Positions 10,942-23,052 of a DNA stretch of 64,000 nt are shown here, piece after piece. The translations under genes were made by a program, and so were the position numbers. The stretch covers positions 4,225,115-4,289,114 of the forward strand of contig CP053161.1 in the NCBI GenBank assembly GCA_014607495.2, read 5' to 3'. The DNA is from Carposina sasakii (taxonomy: Eukaryota > Arthropoda > Insecta > Lepidoptera > Carposinidae). Every line of letters starts with the position of its first letter. Within the stretch, counting starts at the first letter, position 1. The notes beneath the pieces were generated by a model. The model was not told where the DNA came from. It did not search any database and was given only the letters and a program-made list of their open reading frames with translations.

Positions 10942-12175
10942 AAGTGCTTCTAAAAGGTAAGACCTACAACCTCTACCTAAGTTTATAATAATGTTGCATA
11001 TAGGTAAATTTATCGATTTTTTTTGCACTACGAAACATTCTTAGCAACATGATGTACCTACGTCATTGTAATTGAGATTTTTATACAGATAGTAAAGGAT
11101 ATCTTGCCTGCCCTAATATCTATTAAAACATCGATACAATAAACCATTTAACCAAACTGATTACCATTAGTCCCGAGCATCGAACCAGTAACCCTATACT
11201 AATCCGACACAATTACTTGACTACAAATGAGAAAATAACCCGTGGTTAAATTCAAAAGTTAACTTTACAACAAAACTACAACACTAACGTTTGCCATAAG
11301 GAAATATACTTTATTTTATTAGGCGTAGAGCTTATTTAGTAGAGATGTAATTCCTCTATAGAAGTTAAGATATTAGAATTGATGGTTTGTGCGTTACGTT
11401 GTTGTTTCATGCATCATTCAGAGGGGATGCAGTTCGAGTCCCGCGTGAGGCTAATGCAAGCATAATGGTGCGGTTTGAATTACACTGTCTGTCTGTCTGT
11501 AGAGATTCAGGAGAAACATCTGGTATGAAAATTGTTTTTAAATATTTAAAAAAAACTAGTCGAAACTTACGCCAAAAAAGTCAAGCAGATATAATTTCCT
11601 GCAATATATATGTGCTTCATTGATATTTCAGTTGCTATAAGCCAGGTTATCTTTAATACAAACACTTTTTTTAAGAAAGAAAAAATTTACGTTATCTTCC
11701 TTTTGTAAAAAGGAAGAGTACTTAATCTCATACTAATAGGTAAACTAATATACTTAGGTAAATACATAGTTTATTTTCTATAATATAGTGTTAATAACAT
11801 TTGGTCTTATCCAACAAATTTAAAAAGTAAGTACCTCTCTTATTGACGGATCACAAAATAGGATTCTTTTATCTGCTCGCAGTCGCAGCGTAGAAACGCC
11901 CGCCAGCATTCCCATAATCAACTTCTAATCCGACCTATTAAATACCCCCAGCACTGACACCACAACCATCTAATTACAGCCCCAAAACATGAACCCGAAA
12001 CAATTTCGTCACAATTAGTCACAAAGAGGCCTTAATTATTTTCAGCCTAACATCATATCACGTAAACAACATTAGCTTTGAGAGCCAGAAGACTATGAAC
12101 CGCTTATATTACGTTCAAGGATTTAAATATGCTGAAAGCGGTTGTTATATTCACTGTGGAATACGTCAGCTGCCT
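10942..12175. other. No gene seen
   Basis: AT-rich. The frame at 11387-11623 contains a tRNA-like GTTCGAGTCCC scrap and nothing protein-like. Confidence 0.4.
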
Positions 12176-12412
12176 TGCGAAAGAAAAACTTCGCTAGCGT
12201 GAAAACTTTCCGGGATATATCGATTTCAAAATCACAATTTTAGACTTGCCAAAAACGCTCCAGACAAACGGCTACCACGATTACCTATGACGTTACCCTT
12301 TCAGTAACTTGTATGCGCGTAAAAGAACTTTTGTTCTGCAGCTATTTTAAATACTTATTGCGTTTATAAATATGGTCACAAAGCAAAAGTTGCTGTAAAT
12401 GATGCAGGTAGT
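12176..12412 (+). repeat. Direct repeat, copy 2 (partner at 9990)
   Basis: Same orientation as copy 1, with GAAAACTTTCCGGGATATAT, CACAATTTTAGACTTGCCAA, CGCGTAAAAGAACTTTTGTT and a 3' end at GATGCAGGTAGTGATGG. The two copies start about 2.2 kb apart. Confidence 0.75.
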
Positions 12413-12500
12413 GATGGTCAACTGGAGTAACTAACTCGAGTTAACTCGGGTTGGGCTTAACTCGAACCAACTCGAGTTGAATTCTCTCCGACTCGAGTTC
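12413..12500. repeat. Cluster of ACTCGAGT palindromes
   Basis: In about 85 bp the palindromic unit AACTCGAGTT or close variants (ACTCGAGTTAACTCGGGTT, AACTCGAACCAACTCGAGTT, GACTCGAGTTCG) recurs at least five times after a GTGATGGTCAACT start. It looks like one end of a small inverted-repeat element whose other end was not found. Confidence 0.5.
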
Positions 12501-12589
12501 GAAAACTAAACGAAAATTCATTCATTCTTGGCAAAATGTTAAAACTTGTATGTTTGTTTTAGTAACTTACATAATGCACAGGTACTTAC

Positions 12590-12660
12590 ATATGGGTTCG
12601 AATTCCCACCCGGGTAATTGAGGAATTTTTTCTGTTTTATTATGACTTTTCATTATAGGA
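12590..12660 (+). repeat. Fragment of the tRNA-derived SINE seen at 4656
   Basis: GGGTTCGAATTCCCACCCGG followed by GAGGAATTTTTTCTG matches the B-box-like and 3' part of the unit at 4656-4740 (there on minus). Confidence 0.5.
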
Positions 12661-12667
12661 TCAGTTA

Positions 12668-12925
12668 TACAGGTTGGTTTTTTGTGGCCACCATAAACGA
12701 AAGGTACGTACTCTATAGGTATACATCAAATTACAGTACTTACATATTTTTTTTTTATTCCTTGTTAAATTTACTAATTGAGTTTTTTTAGAAGATATTA
12801 ACTATTTTTCGTGAAATCCTGCTTCTTGTGCATTTATGCACGCAGTCTATTTACTCAACTTATAGGAAACCAGACACTTCAGGTATGCTTATAATGAAGG
12901 CCAAGACGATCATGTACCAAGACAT
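12668..12925 (-). mobile_element. TR-B element, diverged
   Basis: Begins TACAGGTTGGTTTTTTGTGG, then ACGAAAGGTACGTACTC, and later TTTACTCAACTTATAGGAAA and CAGACACTTCAGGTATGC. The final about 60 bp are scrambled. Confidence 0.7.
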
Positions 12926-13133
12926 ATATAATAAAGACTCATTTTCGAATAGGACTCCCATAACTCCGTCCGTAAATACGTCCTGTGGGGTAAGCACGAA
13001 GCTTTTTACGCAGCGTAACGCCTGCGACTCGCTAACAAAACCTAGGTGATTTGACAGTTTGGACGCTAGCGGTTACGGACTATCGAGAGGTTCATGCTCG
13101 CCCCTCTGTGCTCATACGGAGCTTCACTTAGAT

Positions 13134-13190
13134 TAGCTGTATCTACTTCCGTGCATGTCGTAAAAAGTCGGACAATCTCTCAACATTTGA
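13134..13190 (+). repeat. Ret-E head fragment
   Basis: TTCCGTGCATGTCGTAAAAAGTCGGA followed by CAATCTCTCA matches the Ret-E head core over about 50 bp. It lies at the edge of an open frame (13198-13509) that has no recognisable protein. Confidence 0.45.
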
Positions 13191-13259
13191 CGCTGCTATG
13201 CTTAACGAGACTACAAGATCTCCAGCAGTACTAGCTACTCCATATAGTGAACACAGCAT

Positions 13260-14740
13260 ATATACATATGTATTAATAAGTCCAGTGCTCTACATCCGTT
13301 ACCAGTTTATATTTCAGTGGGAAATGAGAGGACGCACAGACAGGCTGAGGCCCGCGGCTGTCTATTACGACACAAAGCTGCTGCGAGCGAGCCTGAAACG
13401 GAACGCGGCTAACATGGTTACAGCAAGGCTTTATGAACGCTACCTTTACGGAAAACAGGCTATAGAAACCTACAGGGTTATATATACACGTGTGATTGAA
13501 ATTCAATGAGATTGAGAACTGTAGTTGCAGTTAAGGTATTTTAGAGGACCGCCATCCGCAAAGGTATCATACAAGGTGAACAGTTTTAACATCCGTATCA
13601 CGAGTACACACAGTCATCCCTCATATAGTTGAGTGAGTTTTATAAATACCTAAATACATATATATCACACTAGAAGTTCTTGTTAGTTCATTGTCACCGA
13701 AAGGAAGCAGAGTTACCATGGGTTGCATTTTACCCATGGAGAAGAAATAAAAGAGGAGCAGCGGCTACGTATATTTTCATAGAAAAATAGTGTGCCGCTG
13801 AGCGGGGGTGAAGTATGGGACGAGGGGAGCATCCTAACACTGTAGCCCTGCCCATTTACATAGAAACCACCTTGTAGTGAACTAGCCAAACTACTTGCAT
13901 AAGCGTGTGGTTATAGCCACTGCGTTACACACACTGGCCCTGAAGCTCCGCCCGTATCATGACGTCATGGCCTCATGATTGCCACACGACTCAGCTCATA
14001 GTCCCACCTCCTCTTTTATACCTTCTCCGTAATTTTACCATTGTCGGAACTTTTCACAATAGCAACATGAAAACAATTTCACAGAAACAAATGCCTAAAC
14101 AAACACTATTAAATCATTTTCAATCTGAAAGTCATGTAAACTAACGAGTTTCCTATTGATGTACTCGTGGGTAACTATTTTCTAAATACTTTGTCTAGAT
14201 TTAAAACTATCTAAAAATGAGTGTAGCACTGTCAATACGAATAAGAAACCACTTCGAGTGCATTTTGTTAAACGAACTGCGAAAAACTGCATTTCCCGCT
14301 GTGAAAGTGTTGCCTAAAAGATATACGAAATAACACATTATTATATTTAGAAGTGTTCTGCCCCTATCCTATTTATGGGGTCGTCAACGCAATATGGTTT
14401 TTTCGAAACTCATAAACAAACATTTTTCACTACTTCTTATGTACTCATACTAATTTAATATTTAAATATTGTCCATACAATGGCGTTGACATACCCCCTT
14501 ACGTAAAAACCCCCTTCCAAAAATATAATTTAAAAAGAGAATATTGTCCGAAAAATACACCTTTTCTCTATTTGATTCTATCTATTTATTCATTAATGTA
14601 CAGACATGCACAAAGTATGCCCTATCTAACATCTTGCCTTACATCCCCCAGCACCAGTAGCATGCCGTCTGCGACTCACGTATATCGAGCTTTTGTGGTG
14701 CCTAAATGTCAAAATTCACGACACAATGACGTTTCGCACT
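13260..14740. other. No gene seen
   Basis: Mixed sequence. A short hairpin ACCATGGG..CCCATGG sits at 13717-13740. Open frames at 13198-13509, 13959-14144 and 14572-14811 carry no protein signature. Confidence 0.4.
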
Positions 14741-14749
14741 TCAAGCTGA

Positions 14750-15080
14750 CATTGAAACACGCGTCGCGACGCGCGCGATATATAACCCGCGGTTACGAGC
14801 ATGGCGTTTAAATTCACGCGGTGTCTTATCGCTAATTTTTACGTTTCGTGTGACTGTATATTAAATCAATTACCGATTAAGTATTGAACGTAATAAAGTT
14901 CATTTTACTTTCGTAATGGTAGCACCACTTCCACAAGTTGTCCAAAAGACGCGTCGCGCGCGGTTCCGAATCTCTGCCATTGCCGTGGTCGCGTTTGGTG
15001 ACTGGAAACACGCGGGCAGTTGATAAAAAAAACCCGCGTTGCGTTTTTGCTTTGCTACCGATGCAGGACATTGTGTTTTG
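14750..15080. promoter_or_regulatory. GC-rich CpG-bearing patch, possible promoter
   Basis: CGCGTCGCGACGCGCGCG is followed by GATATATAACCCGCGG, a TATA-like site in an otherwise AT-rich neighbourhood. A second CpG cluster (ACGCGTCGCGCGCGG) lies at about 14949. No coding exon was recognised beside it, so a promoter is only a possibility. Confidence 0.25.
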
Positions 15081-15164
15081 TGACTGCGTAGAGAGGAATG
15101 AGGGACAGATTATATAGAGCTATCTCAATTTTCTAATCTTTGTTATAATAGACATGTCGCAGCC

Positions 15165-15288
15165 TTCATAGCCCATCAATTATCACGATGATCAATAACA
15201 AATTGCTAGATTATCACCTGAGAGAATGCCCGAGTTCCTTAGTCGACTCTTACGATATATTCTAGTCGGGCCCTGCATCAGCACGGGA
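15165..15288 (-). mobile_element. Ret-E retroposon, partial
   Basis: AATAACAAATTGCTAGATTA, CCTGAGAGAATGCCCGAGTT, CTTAGTCGACTCTTACGA and CCCTGCATCAGCACGG match the head half of Ret-E in reverse. The tail half is missing. Confidence 0.7.
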
Positions 15289-15384
15289 ATAAATTAACAA
15301 ACAATGCTATATTAGAGTAATTAAATTATCATAACAGTGTATATACTTACCTAATTTTTACATAAAATTGTTAAGTATTTCCAT

Positions 15385-15569
15385 CATCATCATCAGCATT
15401 GCAGTATTGCAGTCCACTGCTGGACGTAGGCCTCCCCCAGGGCACGCCACAATGCTATGCCACAGGGAGGTTTTGCCCATAGTCACCACGCTGGGCAGGC
15501 AGGTTGGTGACCGCAGTTTGTATTTTAGATTATGTTGTCAACACGGGAGGCGCTGCTGCCCACCTCCAG
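15385..15569 (-). mobile_element. Ret-D retroposon with perfect target duplication, 5'-truncated
   Basis: The left end is the (CAT)n tail, then GCAGTCCACTGCTGGACGTA. The right end stops at GCTGCCCACCTCC, before the conserved head. Perfect 10-bp direct repeats GTATTTCCAT lie at 15375-15384 and 15570-15579. The first overlaps the start of the CATCAT tail, so the exact boundary has a few bases of play. Confidence 0.8.
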
Positions 15570-15579
15570 GTATTTCCAT

Positions 15580-16119
15580 ATTTATTACAAACTTTTATCT
15601 CCGAGTATTCATGTCATTCAATCGATCGTCTAAAATAACTTTACGAAGAAAAATTACAATACACGAATATCAGATTGACATCAGCGGAGCCCGAGCCGAC
15701 GCAGGGGTCGCCAGGGCTCCGTAAATAATGCGATAATGGCGACTTCGCTAGTACAATTAAAATTAGTCGTATTTTTGTCGGAGCCGTTCACCTAACAATA
15801 TTTTTCGCACCAGTGCCACTGGTTTGTTATGATAGACTGGCAGGAAGTCTCGCTTTCATTACTTGCCTTTGTTCCAAACTGTATTTTAAGAAGGTCGATC
15901 GATGCATTTTTCTGTTCATCTCTGTTGATTCTGAAGGAGTTGCAGTGGCTGGAATGAGTGGTGAGCCAATCCTAAGGCTAAGCAAAGGTTTTTATTTACT
16001 GTACTTATCAAAGGTTATTTTTAGAATTAACGATCATTTACGAGTTAGTTCTCATTTCTGAAATTATAATGTTTGTTATGAAGCCTGGTGATGAATTGCA
16101 GAGGAAAAAGTGGCTGTTT
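15580..16119. other. No gene seen
   Basis: A short GC hairpin (GGAGCCC..GGGCTCC) lies at about 15684-15720. Frames at 15813-16061 show no protein family. Confidence 0.35.
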
Positions 16120-16130
16120 TCAGCTCTTAT

Positions 16131-16342
16131 GATGATGATGATGATGATCTCCGGCCGTATTTCGGCCAAGGCGACCAATCTCTACGGAGATAAGTGTGTG
16201 CGCAAATACAGATGCACTCTCTATTCCCTCACTGTCATAGTCCGATGGGACGGAAAGCCGACACGACCGGAGAGAGATCAGGCGCAGGACCAACGGTTTT
16301 ACGTGCTTTACGAGGCACGAGCTGAGTGACAATTTTACAATA
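16131..16342 (-). mobile_element. SINE-B, 5'-truncated, with perfect target duplication
   Basis: On minus it runs from the GTCACTCAGCTCGTGCC segment through TAAAACCGTTGGTCCTGCGC and the CCGAAATACGG segment to a (CAT)n tail. The tRNA-like head is missing. Perfect 11-bp direct repeats TCAGCTCTTAT lie at 16120-16130 and 16343-16353, so this was a retroposition event with 5' truncation. Confidence 0.85.
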
Positions 16343-16354
16343 TCAGCTCTTATA

Positions 16355-17260
16355 TGAGGTTAGTTAATAGCAAAATTTATTATTTACTTCGTCCTGACGA
16401 TCCTGGTGCCTTCGAAGCAGGGGTTAATAAAGCTTTTCATGCGTGTTGCATTCCCAAAAAAAGTATTTTATAGCACAGGACGTCTACTCTGTTTTAATCC
16501 TGGATTAAAACAAAATTTAAAAGACTGCAACCAGGTACCCAATTAGTACTTCAATTGGACTTATTCTTAGTTTAAAATTAACATTTTAGCTGAAATTGGA
16601 TTTGAAATCATAGGCACAGCCTGTGTTAGTAGCCCTGAGCTGGACCCTTGAATGATTGCATGAGTTGTAAATTATAAGTTAATATTATTTTTAATTTTAT
16701 TCATAAACAAACTCTGTCTACGGAATGAACTCACCACCTGTAATGTACCCTATACAATGGCAAATAAAGAAATTTTCCTTTTTAAATACTTTTCATTTTC
16801 TTTCACTCTGTTACTGCAAATTAGATTCAATGGCTGAAATTGGATTTGAAATCATAAGATTATGAGTTGCATAAACAAACTCTGTCTACAGAATGAACTC
16901 AGTCGTGTTTTCCTTTTTAGGGCTGATTTTACAACACGCAGAGGCTGTCTTTCTCTAAAACTTGATCAAGATAGAGACAGCATTATCTTTCTTTACTTTA
17001 TTCTTTAAATACGAGTAGACGTATTGGGAAAATCAGAAAATCCTTAGGTATAGAAAAAAAAGGAGTTTACTATGTACACACAAATCGTAATTCAATTATT
17101 ATTGGATCATGAGAAATAGAGTGGATATAGTGAAATTTTAGACAAAAAGAAGTTTTTTATATTTTAAAATTTGACATCACATAACGAACAAGCTTGTCTA
17201 CGCTACCTACAATTATTATTAACAGGCATATATTTACAAGTAACACTTTATGTTGGTGCT
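16355..17260. other. No gene seen; internal duplicated phrase
   Basis: AT-rich. The phrase AAATTGGATTTGAAATCATA occurs at about 16593 and again at about 16836, each followed within 130 bp by AAACAAACTCTGTCTAC and GAATGAACTCA. This is a small direct duplication about 240 bp apart. Confidence 0.45.
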
Positions 17261-17261
17261 G

Positions 17262-17400
17262 TTCCCAATTTCTAGTACATAGAGTACTGGGAGGGAGAAA
17301 CGAGATGACAGAAAATAGGGATCAACGAAATAAGAGTACATATTGCGCCGACCGCAAATGAATGGAAACAGGGCAGGAAGATGATGTACAAGGAGATTCC
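17262..17400 (+). repeat. Degenerate SINE fragment related to 52413-52670
   Basis: GCGCCGACCGCAAATGAATGG followed by AACAGGGCAGGAAGATGATGTA matches the 3' part of the SINE at 52413-52670 (GCACCGACC..GGGCAGGAAGATGATGTA). The open frames here are therefore not genes. Confidence 0.5.
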
Positions 17401-18505
17401 AGGAACTCTTTTGAAGCAGCTTTGTTTCCAAGTGAAAAGTCTACGAGTATCTACACTCTGCTTCAAAGTTCATTGCGGGTCACTCGGTCGGAATATAAAT
17501 AAAGAAGACAATATTTAATTATGTTGTGTTTGTATTATGAACGCTATGTAAGTTTACTATCAAAGGCCATCTCCTAAAAGGCGTGTAAAACACGAAGTCA
17601 CGATAATACGAGTTTCCCACACGGGTGAAAGTTATTTGACCCTTGAACCTTTGTAAACAACACTACCAAAATAAGTTTTCATCGTTTTTAGGTGTAAGGT
17701 TTTTTCTGTTCTGTCACATGATAATCATTTTTTATTATTAGCTATTATGCTAAGTATATGAAATGTAGGTACTATATTTTATAACTTGGCTATCTACGAT
17801 TTCAAAATTTTATCTAAAGTCTAGCTATTTATCAATATTGTAGAGTATGTATATTGAAGAGGCAACATAGAGCTATCGGTTTTGAATCTGAAATAAGCAG
17901 GTATTTTACTTGACGCACGTGTCATTTATGTCATTCATTCACATTCATTAATTCAGTTTATTAGCCTCGCATATCATTAATCATTCGCTCAAACTTCAAT
18001 CACACTCAAACACAAAAAATAACACTTACGTAAAAAAAACTATCTCTATCTCTTACCCTTCAAGAAAAAGTTATCCCTATGAACACGACAGTCAAACCTT
18101 TCATTTAAAACTAGGTGCAGTCTAGGTGCTAAGTAAAGTTGAAGAGCTGTCCCGTTTTAAAACTGTAATGAACGAGGACCAAGCCTCGTTAAATGTTGGA
18201 GCACCCTCTATACCGCTCCCATTCGTGTTTTTTGGCAAATCCCTCGACGTTCTGTCACTAAAAATGAGCTTTTTCGTATCTTTTTAAATTAAAAATAAAT
18301 TAAAATTCTGACTGTTTTAAAATAACTGAATGAATGAATGTACTAAAAGACCAATGACAATTTTTAGAAGTCACAATTTTAAGTACATACTTACGTAAGT
18401 AATTTTCTTGTAAATTCATAGTATTTTTATGTATGAATATTTTATTTTTGTTTATTATAGTTACTTCGTTTATTTCTGTACACATCATTACCTCTATAAC
18501 TTTTG
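17400..18505. other. No gene seen
   Basis: AT-rich sequence without recognised elements. Confidence 0.35.
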
Positions 18506-18509
18506 GGTC

Positions 18510-18645
18510 TCACTTTGCTTTCTGGTAGCTGGAAATCTCTTGCAGAGATAAGCACGCCTTTGTATGCATTCCTTTTGTAAATTTCTTTCTATTGATTGTT
18601 ATGTTTTGTGTACAATAAAGAATAAATTAAATTAAAATTATTTTC
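18510..18645 (+). repeat. LINE 3' end (AATAAAG-type tail)
   Basis: TAGCTGGAAATCTCTTGCAG, AGATAAGCACGCCTTTGTA, then TTTTGTGTACAATAAAGAAT. It has the same plan as the better preserved copy at 50400-50578. Confidence 0.6.
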
Positions 18646-21600
18646 TTAAGTTTAGCAAATATTTGCAATTTGCTTCACCTAGTCAAGAATTTCCCCCTCT
18701 CAATTTGTTAACATTTAGTAAGTATCCTTAAACTCAATAATTAAACTATCAATATAACCCCAGCAAATTAAAAACACTTAATAACCATTAAACAAAAAAG
18801 CCAAAAGTCAAAAAGGAAAGTCAAAAAGGAAAGTCAAAATTCCCATCGCTTTAACATTCAGAATTTATTACTAAGTATAACAAATGCACCCTTCAGTGAT
18901 GAAGTGGGCAGCTTGAGGGCTAAACGAGCCCTCAAAGACAAAGGGTTGGCTTTTCTACTCAATTTGGTCGTATTTTGTAAACACCACTCGACTGCCAAGG
19001 GGTAAAACTGTGCAAGTCAACAATTCATGTTTCGATTTCGAGTGAGCAGTACAGAGACATTAAGTTTCACATGGGAATCAATTGTGGTATATTTAATTGT
19101 TTTAAAATTGCTCGCAGAGGAAGCACAAAATAGTTTTCTTATCGTGAGAAGTTTTGCGTTGAATGTGCCGACTTTTGAGTTGCGCCATTTTGCTTTAAAG
19201 ACACTATAAGTGGTAAACGGTTAAATTTGAATTTTGTTTTGTGTTTATTTGTTAGTTTTGTAATACTCGTAGTTGCGTGTGAAGCTGAGATGGCTTTAAC
19301 ATTTTTAGGGTTATTTGTAAACAAAAGTTTCAAGATTTTAACAAATAACAATCAAATGTTAGTTTTTACAATATGTCCTTTGCATTTGCGTTCCGTTTGA
19401 GCTTTTGGCAAAAACAATTTCCGTTGTTAATTTTTACATAAAGTTAGGTTATACCTAACAATGCTGTCATCGACACATTTAGAATTGAATACCTGATTAA
19501 TTATACATTAGCAGAAACTTAGTATGAATAAGTAACCAAAGATTTAGAAAACACACATACAAACGTGTGTAGTATACTTATATGTACTTAGCTACTATGT
19601 GTGTAAGAATTAGAAAAAATCATACTTCATCTCTACAAAGCAAATCCTTGTCAAATTTAAATTTATTCCGAAAGTATTTCTTCTGATTCGGAGTCACTAA
19701 ACGGATTATGATGGAAGTATCCAAACTGCAGCTTAAAGAGTTGATTATGGGGCGGGGGTGCGGGGCGAGGGTTGTGCACCCGAGGATGGGGTTATACTAA
19801 CTGCTGCAGCTGAGAATAACAATTTTGTTGAAGACACTTCTATGGGTGAAACAAACTGGTTTAATGATGTTTTTTTAACTTTCAAATTATAATAAAACTT
19901 GCAAGCACATACGAGTAGGTATGCAAGACCTGTTGTTTAAATATATGTATTTGTAAATTCTCTACACTGCAACTAAAACCAAGTTTGCCGGACTCTTTTT
20001 GTACATTTAGTCATTAATCGACCTAATAATGACATAGACTGATTCCTTAGTCAAAATAAATATATAGGCAACTCTATAACATACTTAGAAATTAAGTATC
20101 TATCCCTTTAATATCAATTTAACGGCTTTTAACTCAATATGTACCTACGTGGACTAAGATACCTTGATACAAAAGAAAAGTGCAATCTTTCATAACACCA
20201 TCCAGTATCTGTTTGACTTGGATGTTTTATGCACCATCGGCGATGGCGATGGGATATTTGCCCAATCACAACGAGGGCGGCTCCAGGAGTCAACACACGA
20301 CACGAATACAAAAAGCCCAAGTGTCAATATGAGGGGGCAATAGTTTGAAGCAAATTGATTGTGAAATGCTTGATCATTTCTTTTGTGGATCTCTTTTTTG
20401 GAGTTTTTAAACGGTGATAGCTTAATGGGAAAGTACAATACGAAAAAAACTATGCCCCGTCAAATTCTAACTGAGTATGTTTTCTGAGTGAATTGATGTC
20501 CAGTCACGAAATAGCTAGCAATCCATGATTTCGGAAAACAAATATTTTGGGCCCTTGCCAACCGAATTTGTTTTGTAACGATTTCACTGGTTCACTACAT
20601 TCCATTGTAACGTGGTTCCCACCAAAATGGTTCAATTGTTTTTAGACAACAAGATTAATTTGAATGTGATTTACCTAAATCTGAAAATAGAAGCTGAAGT
20701 TGAAACGTCGCTTCAACTCGGAGACAAGAAAAAAGATTAAAAAACTATTCAGTTAACCTTAATCCGTAACCGTAACCATCAAATAGCATTTACAAATTAC
20801 AAATGGGACTGTATCAAAGAAAATCCTCGACCGTCGTCAACCATTACACAAATTAGAAAAAGAAAAAGTTAAAAAAAGAATGTAAATGCATTTCCCGCCG
20901 TTTCGTGTTGCCATTCAAAATAGGAACGTATTACCCGTGAAAAGAACTGTCTCAAATTACTTTGCATGCTTTCTCTCCCTCTAGCTTGGGGCGATGGGTA
21001 AATCTGTCCCTTTCAGTGGCTATACAAACTCAGATAAACAAATACAAAGGGCCTAATTGAGTAACTAGTAAAACGAACGGCTCTGTCCGTCCCTTCGTAT
21101 GACGAGTCGAATGAAACCATTCACTTTGGAGAACGATTTTCTAATGAGTTGGAACTGTATTCGGTTGATATAGAGTTGTTGGTATATTTTCATAGATTTT
21201 ATAATAAGTTGGTGTGTTCATACAATTTTGTAGTCTCTGAAGTGGTAAGGGAGTTCGACTCCGGGTAGGGAACTTAATTTGTCAACAATTTCGATATTTG
21301 AATATGTTTCGTTGCTCAATGAGCTTCTGTCAGCTTAAATTGTTTTTCTTTCTTTAAAATAATTCCGGCCGGCCCGTGCTTGTTAGGAAAAAATACAAAA
21401 AACCGAAGATAGAGCCGTCACTTGGCTGTTTAGAGCTTTGTTTATTTTGATTTGAAACTCGTTTGTTTTTATTGTGATACTTTGTAACTAAACGTCTTGA
21501 GTCGAATCATGACTTAACTTTAATAATTATGACAGAGTTGGTAAGTATAAAAAAACGTGTACTTTTTTAACGTTAAATTTATTCAGACAGCTTAATAAGT

Positions 21601-22318
21601 TAGTGTCGAAGTAGACGCTATTTGCACTTCATCATCTTTTCCCCAAGTATTACCTATATTTTATTTGTAACTGAATGAATGACATGATGCAAGGAATGAC
21701 GAGTGAACGAAAGCCTAATTATCTTGTACAACAAATTCAGTCTGCGAGAAGCTCTGTATTTTACACGAGCTAATTAGTTTAGGGATGATAGAAGGTATAT
21801 ATTTAGTACAGGTTTTCGATTATATTATGTAAATTTTATATGTATTAGATATAGCTCAATGCTTTAGATAGACGTGTGTCGAATAAAGAGGGTTGACTTT
21901 TGAATTAAATTCAAATTTTGTTTTGTGTGCAGATTTTAATTATAAAAATTTGTAACTTAGCGATACCCAAGAACGATTGTATTCAGGCAGGCAGTCGACC
22001 GTAAACTGGCAAACCTAATATCAGTTTCATAAGAAACCTAAGCCAACACCATAAACAATAGGATGATGATAACGTAAACTGCATGTACTGAGAATGTGTA
22101 TGAGATCCATTTACGATATACCATGGTCAGCAACTGACCACACACCACCAATAGCAGGACTGGGCTTAACGAAGATTGACAAGCGTGGGCAGTGGCTGCA
22201 CATCCGCCAATCTGTGCTTCCGCAGCAGGATGAGAGCAATCTTCGAGGATTCTGCATGAGAGGTACCGTTTGGGTACAGATGATACACGCTTTATGAACG
22301 GCTGTGTGATACTAGGGG
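18646..22318. other. Long stretch with no gene or repeat recognised
   Basis: Mostly AT-rich single-copy-looking DNA. A tandem GTCAAAAAGGAAA repeat (two units) lies at about 18808-18838. Open frames at 19027-19209, 19139-19351, 20129-20438 and 22094-22297 show no domain, signal peptide or splice support. This is the least repeat-laden part of the window and could hold conserved non-coding sequence. Confidence 0.4.
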
Positions 22319-22336
22319 ATTACATATACATACATA

Positions 22337-22621
22337 CATATAATCACGCCTTTATCCCTTACGGGGTAGGCAGAGCTCCAAGGGCCGATAGAACCACATG
22401 GTGCCACTTCTGACCAATTTTGAGGGTATAGTTGAGATGTACAAGTTCGGTTAGTAGTGATAGGTGGTCAGCCGATCGCCTACAAAACACCAAGACCCTC
22501 TTGTCCCTCTACTGACTTGTACAATATTCCCGGGAAGAGAACCAGCTGTAGTATTATACGTTTTTTTTTTCATTCCCAGAGCAGCATAGAAGCATTTCAC
22601 TCCCAGAGCAGCATAAAAGCA
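22337..22621 (-). mobile_element. Ret-C retroposon, near full length, with target duplication
   Basis: Tail (TACA)n at the left, then ATCACGCCTTTATCCCTTAC, GTTCGGTTAGTAGTG and the head with CAGAGCAGCATA. An 18-bp direct repeat, ATTACATATACATACATA, lies at 22319-22336 and 22622-22639. It is partly microsatellite. The head is duplicated (CAGAGCAGCATAGAAGCATT, then CAGAGCAGCATAAAAGC). Confidence 0.8.
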
Positions 22622-22940
22622 ATTACATATACATACATAGGTAGAAATGAATGAATACTATAAATGAGAGACTGGTGATTAACGCAGCATAGCCTAAACT
22701 CCGCTGAACTCCGCGGATATCTTAACGTATTTTTTACCGTTTTAATACACAATGGTACGGAACCCTTCCTGCGGAGTTCGACTTACACTTAGTCGGTATT
22801 CATTGAGATGCATAAAACTCGTACACCCTTTTTAATATATTTTATAGAGGTATCTAGAGGACACGGGAATGTACGTCAAATAGATCAAACGTAGATCACT
22901 ATAACCTACCTACCTACTAACATGCCTACATACCTACTTA

Positions 22941-23041
22941 GACACATACACATGGCTGTTTTCCCGAAATGGACTAGCCAGAACCGCAGGATCCTTAGGG
23001 AGATCCCACAGCCACGTTTATCACAGCGGGGATTGATATCT
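22941..23041 (-). mobile_element. Ret-E retroposon, tail half only
   Basis: GGCTGTTTTCCCGAAATGGA, AGCCAGAACCGCAGGATCC and GATCCCACAGCCACGTTTAT match the tail half of Ret-E. It stops at GGGGATTGATAT, where Rep-G follows. Confidence 0.7.
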
Positions 23042-23052
23042 ATATATACATA

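Noticed and set aside
13198..13509. 103-codon plus frame
   Set aside because: No family, an opposing frame of 77 codons over the same bases, and it begins at a Ret-E fragment.
16069..16332. Opposed 86- and 70-codon frames with similar ones at 51128 and 58362
   Set aside because: The 'conserved' peptide is the translation of SINE-B, which carries tRNA boxes and target duplications, so the similarity reflects the repeat.
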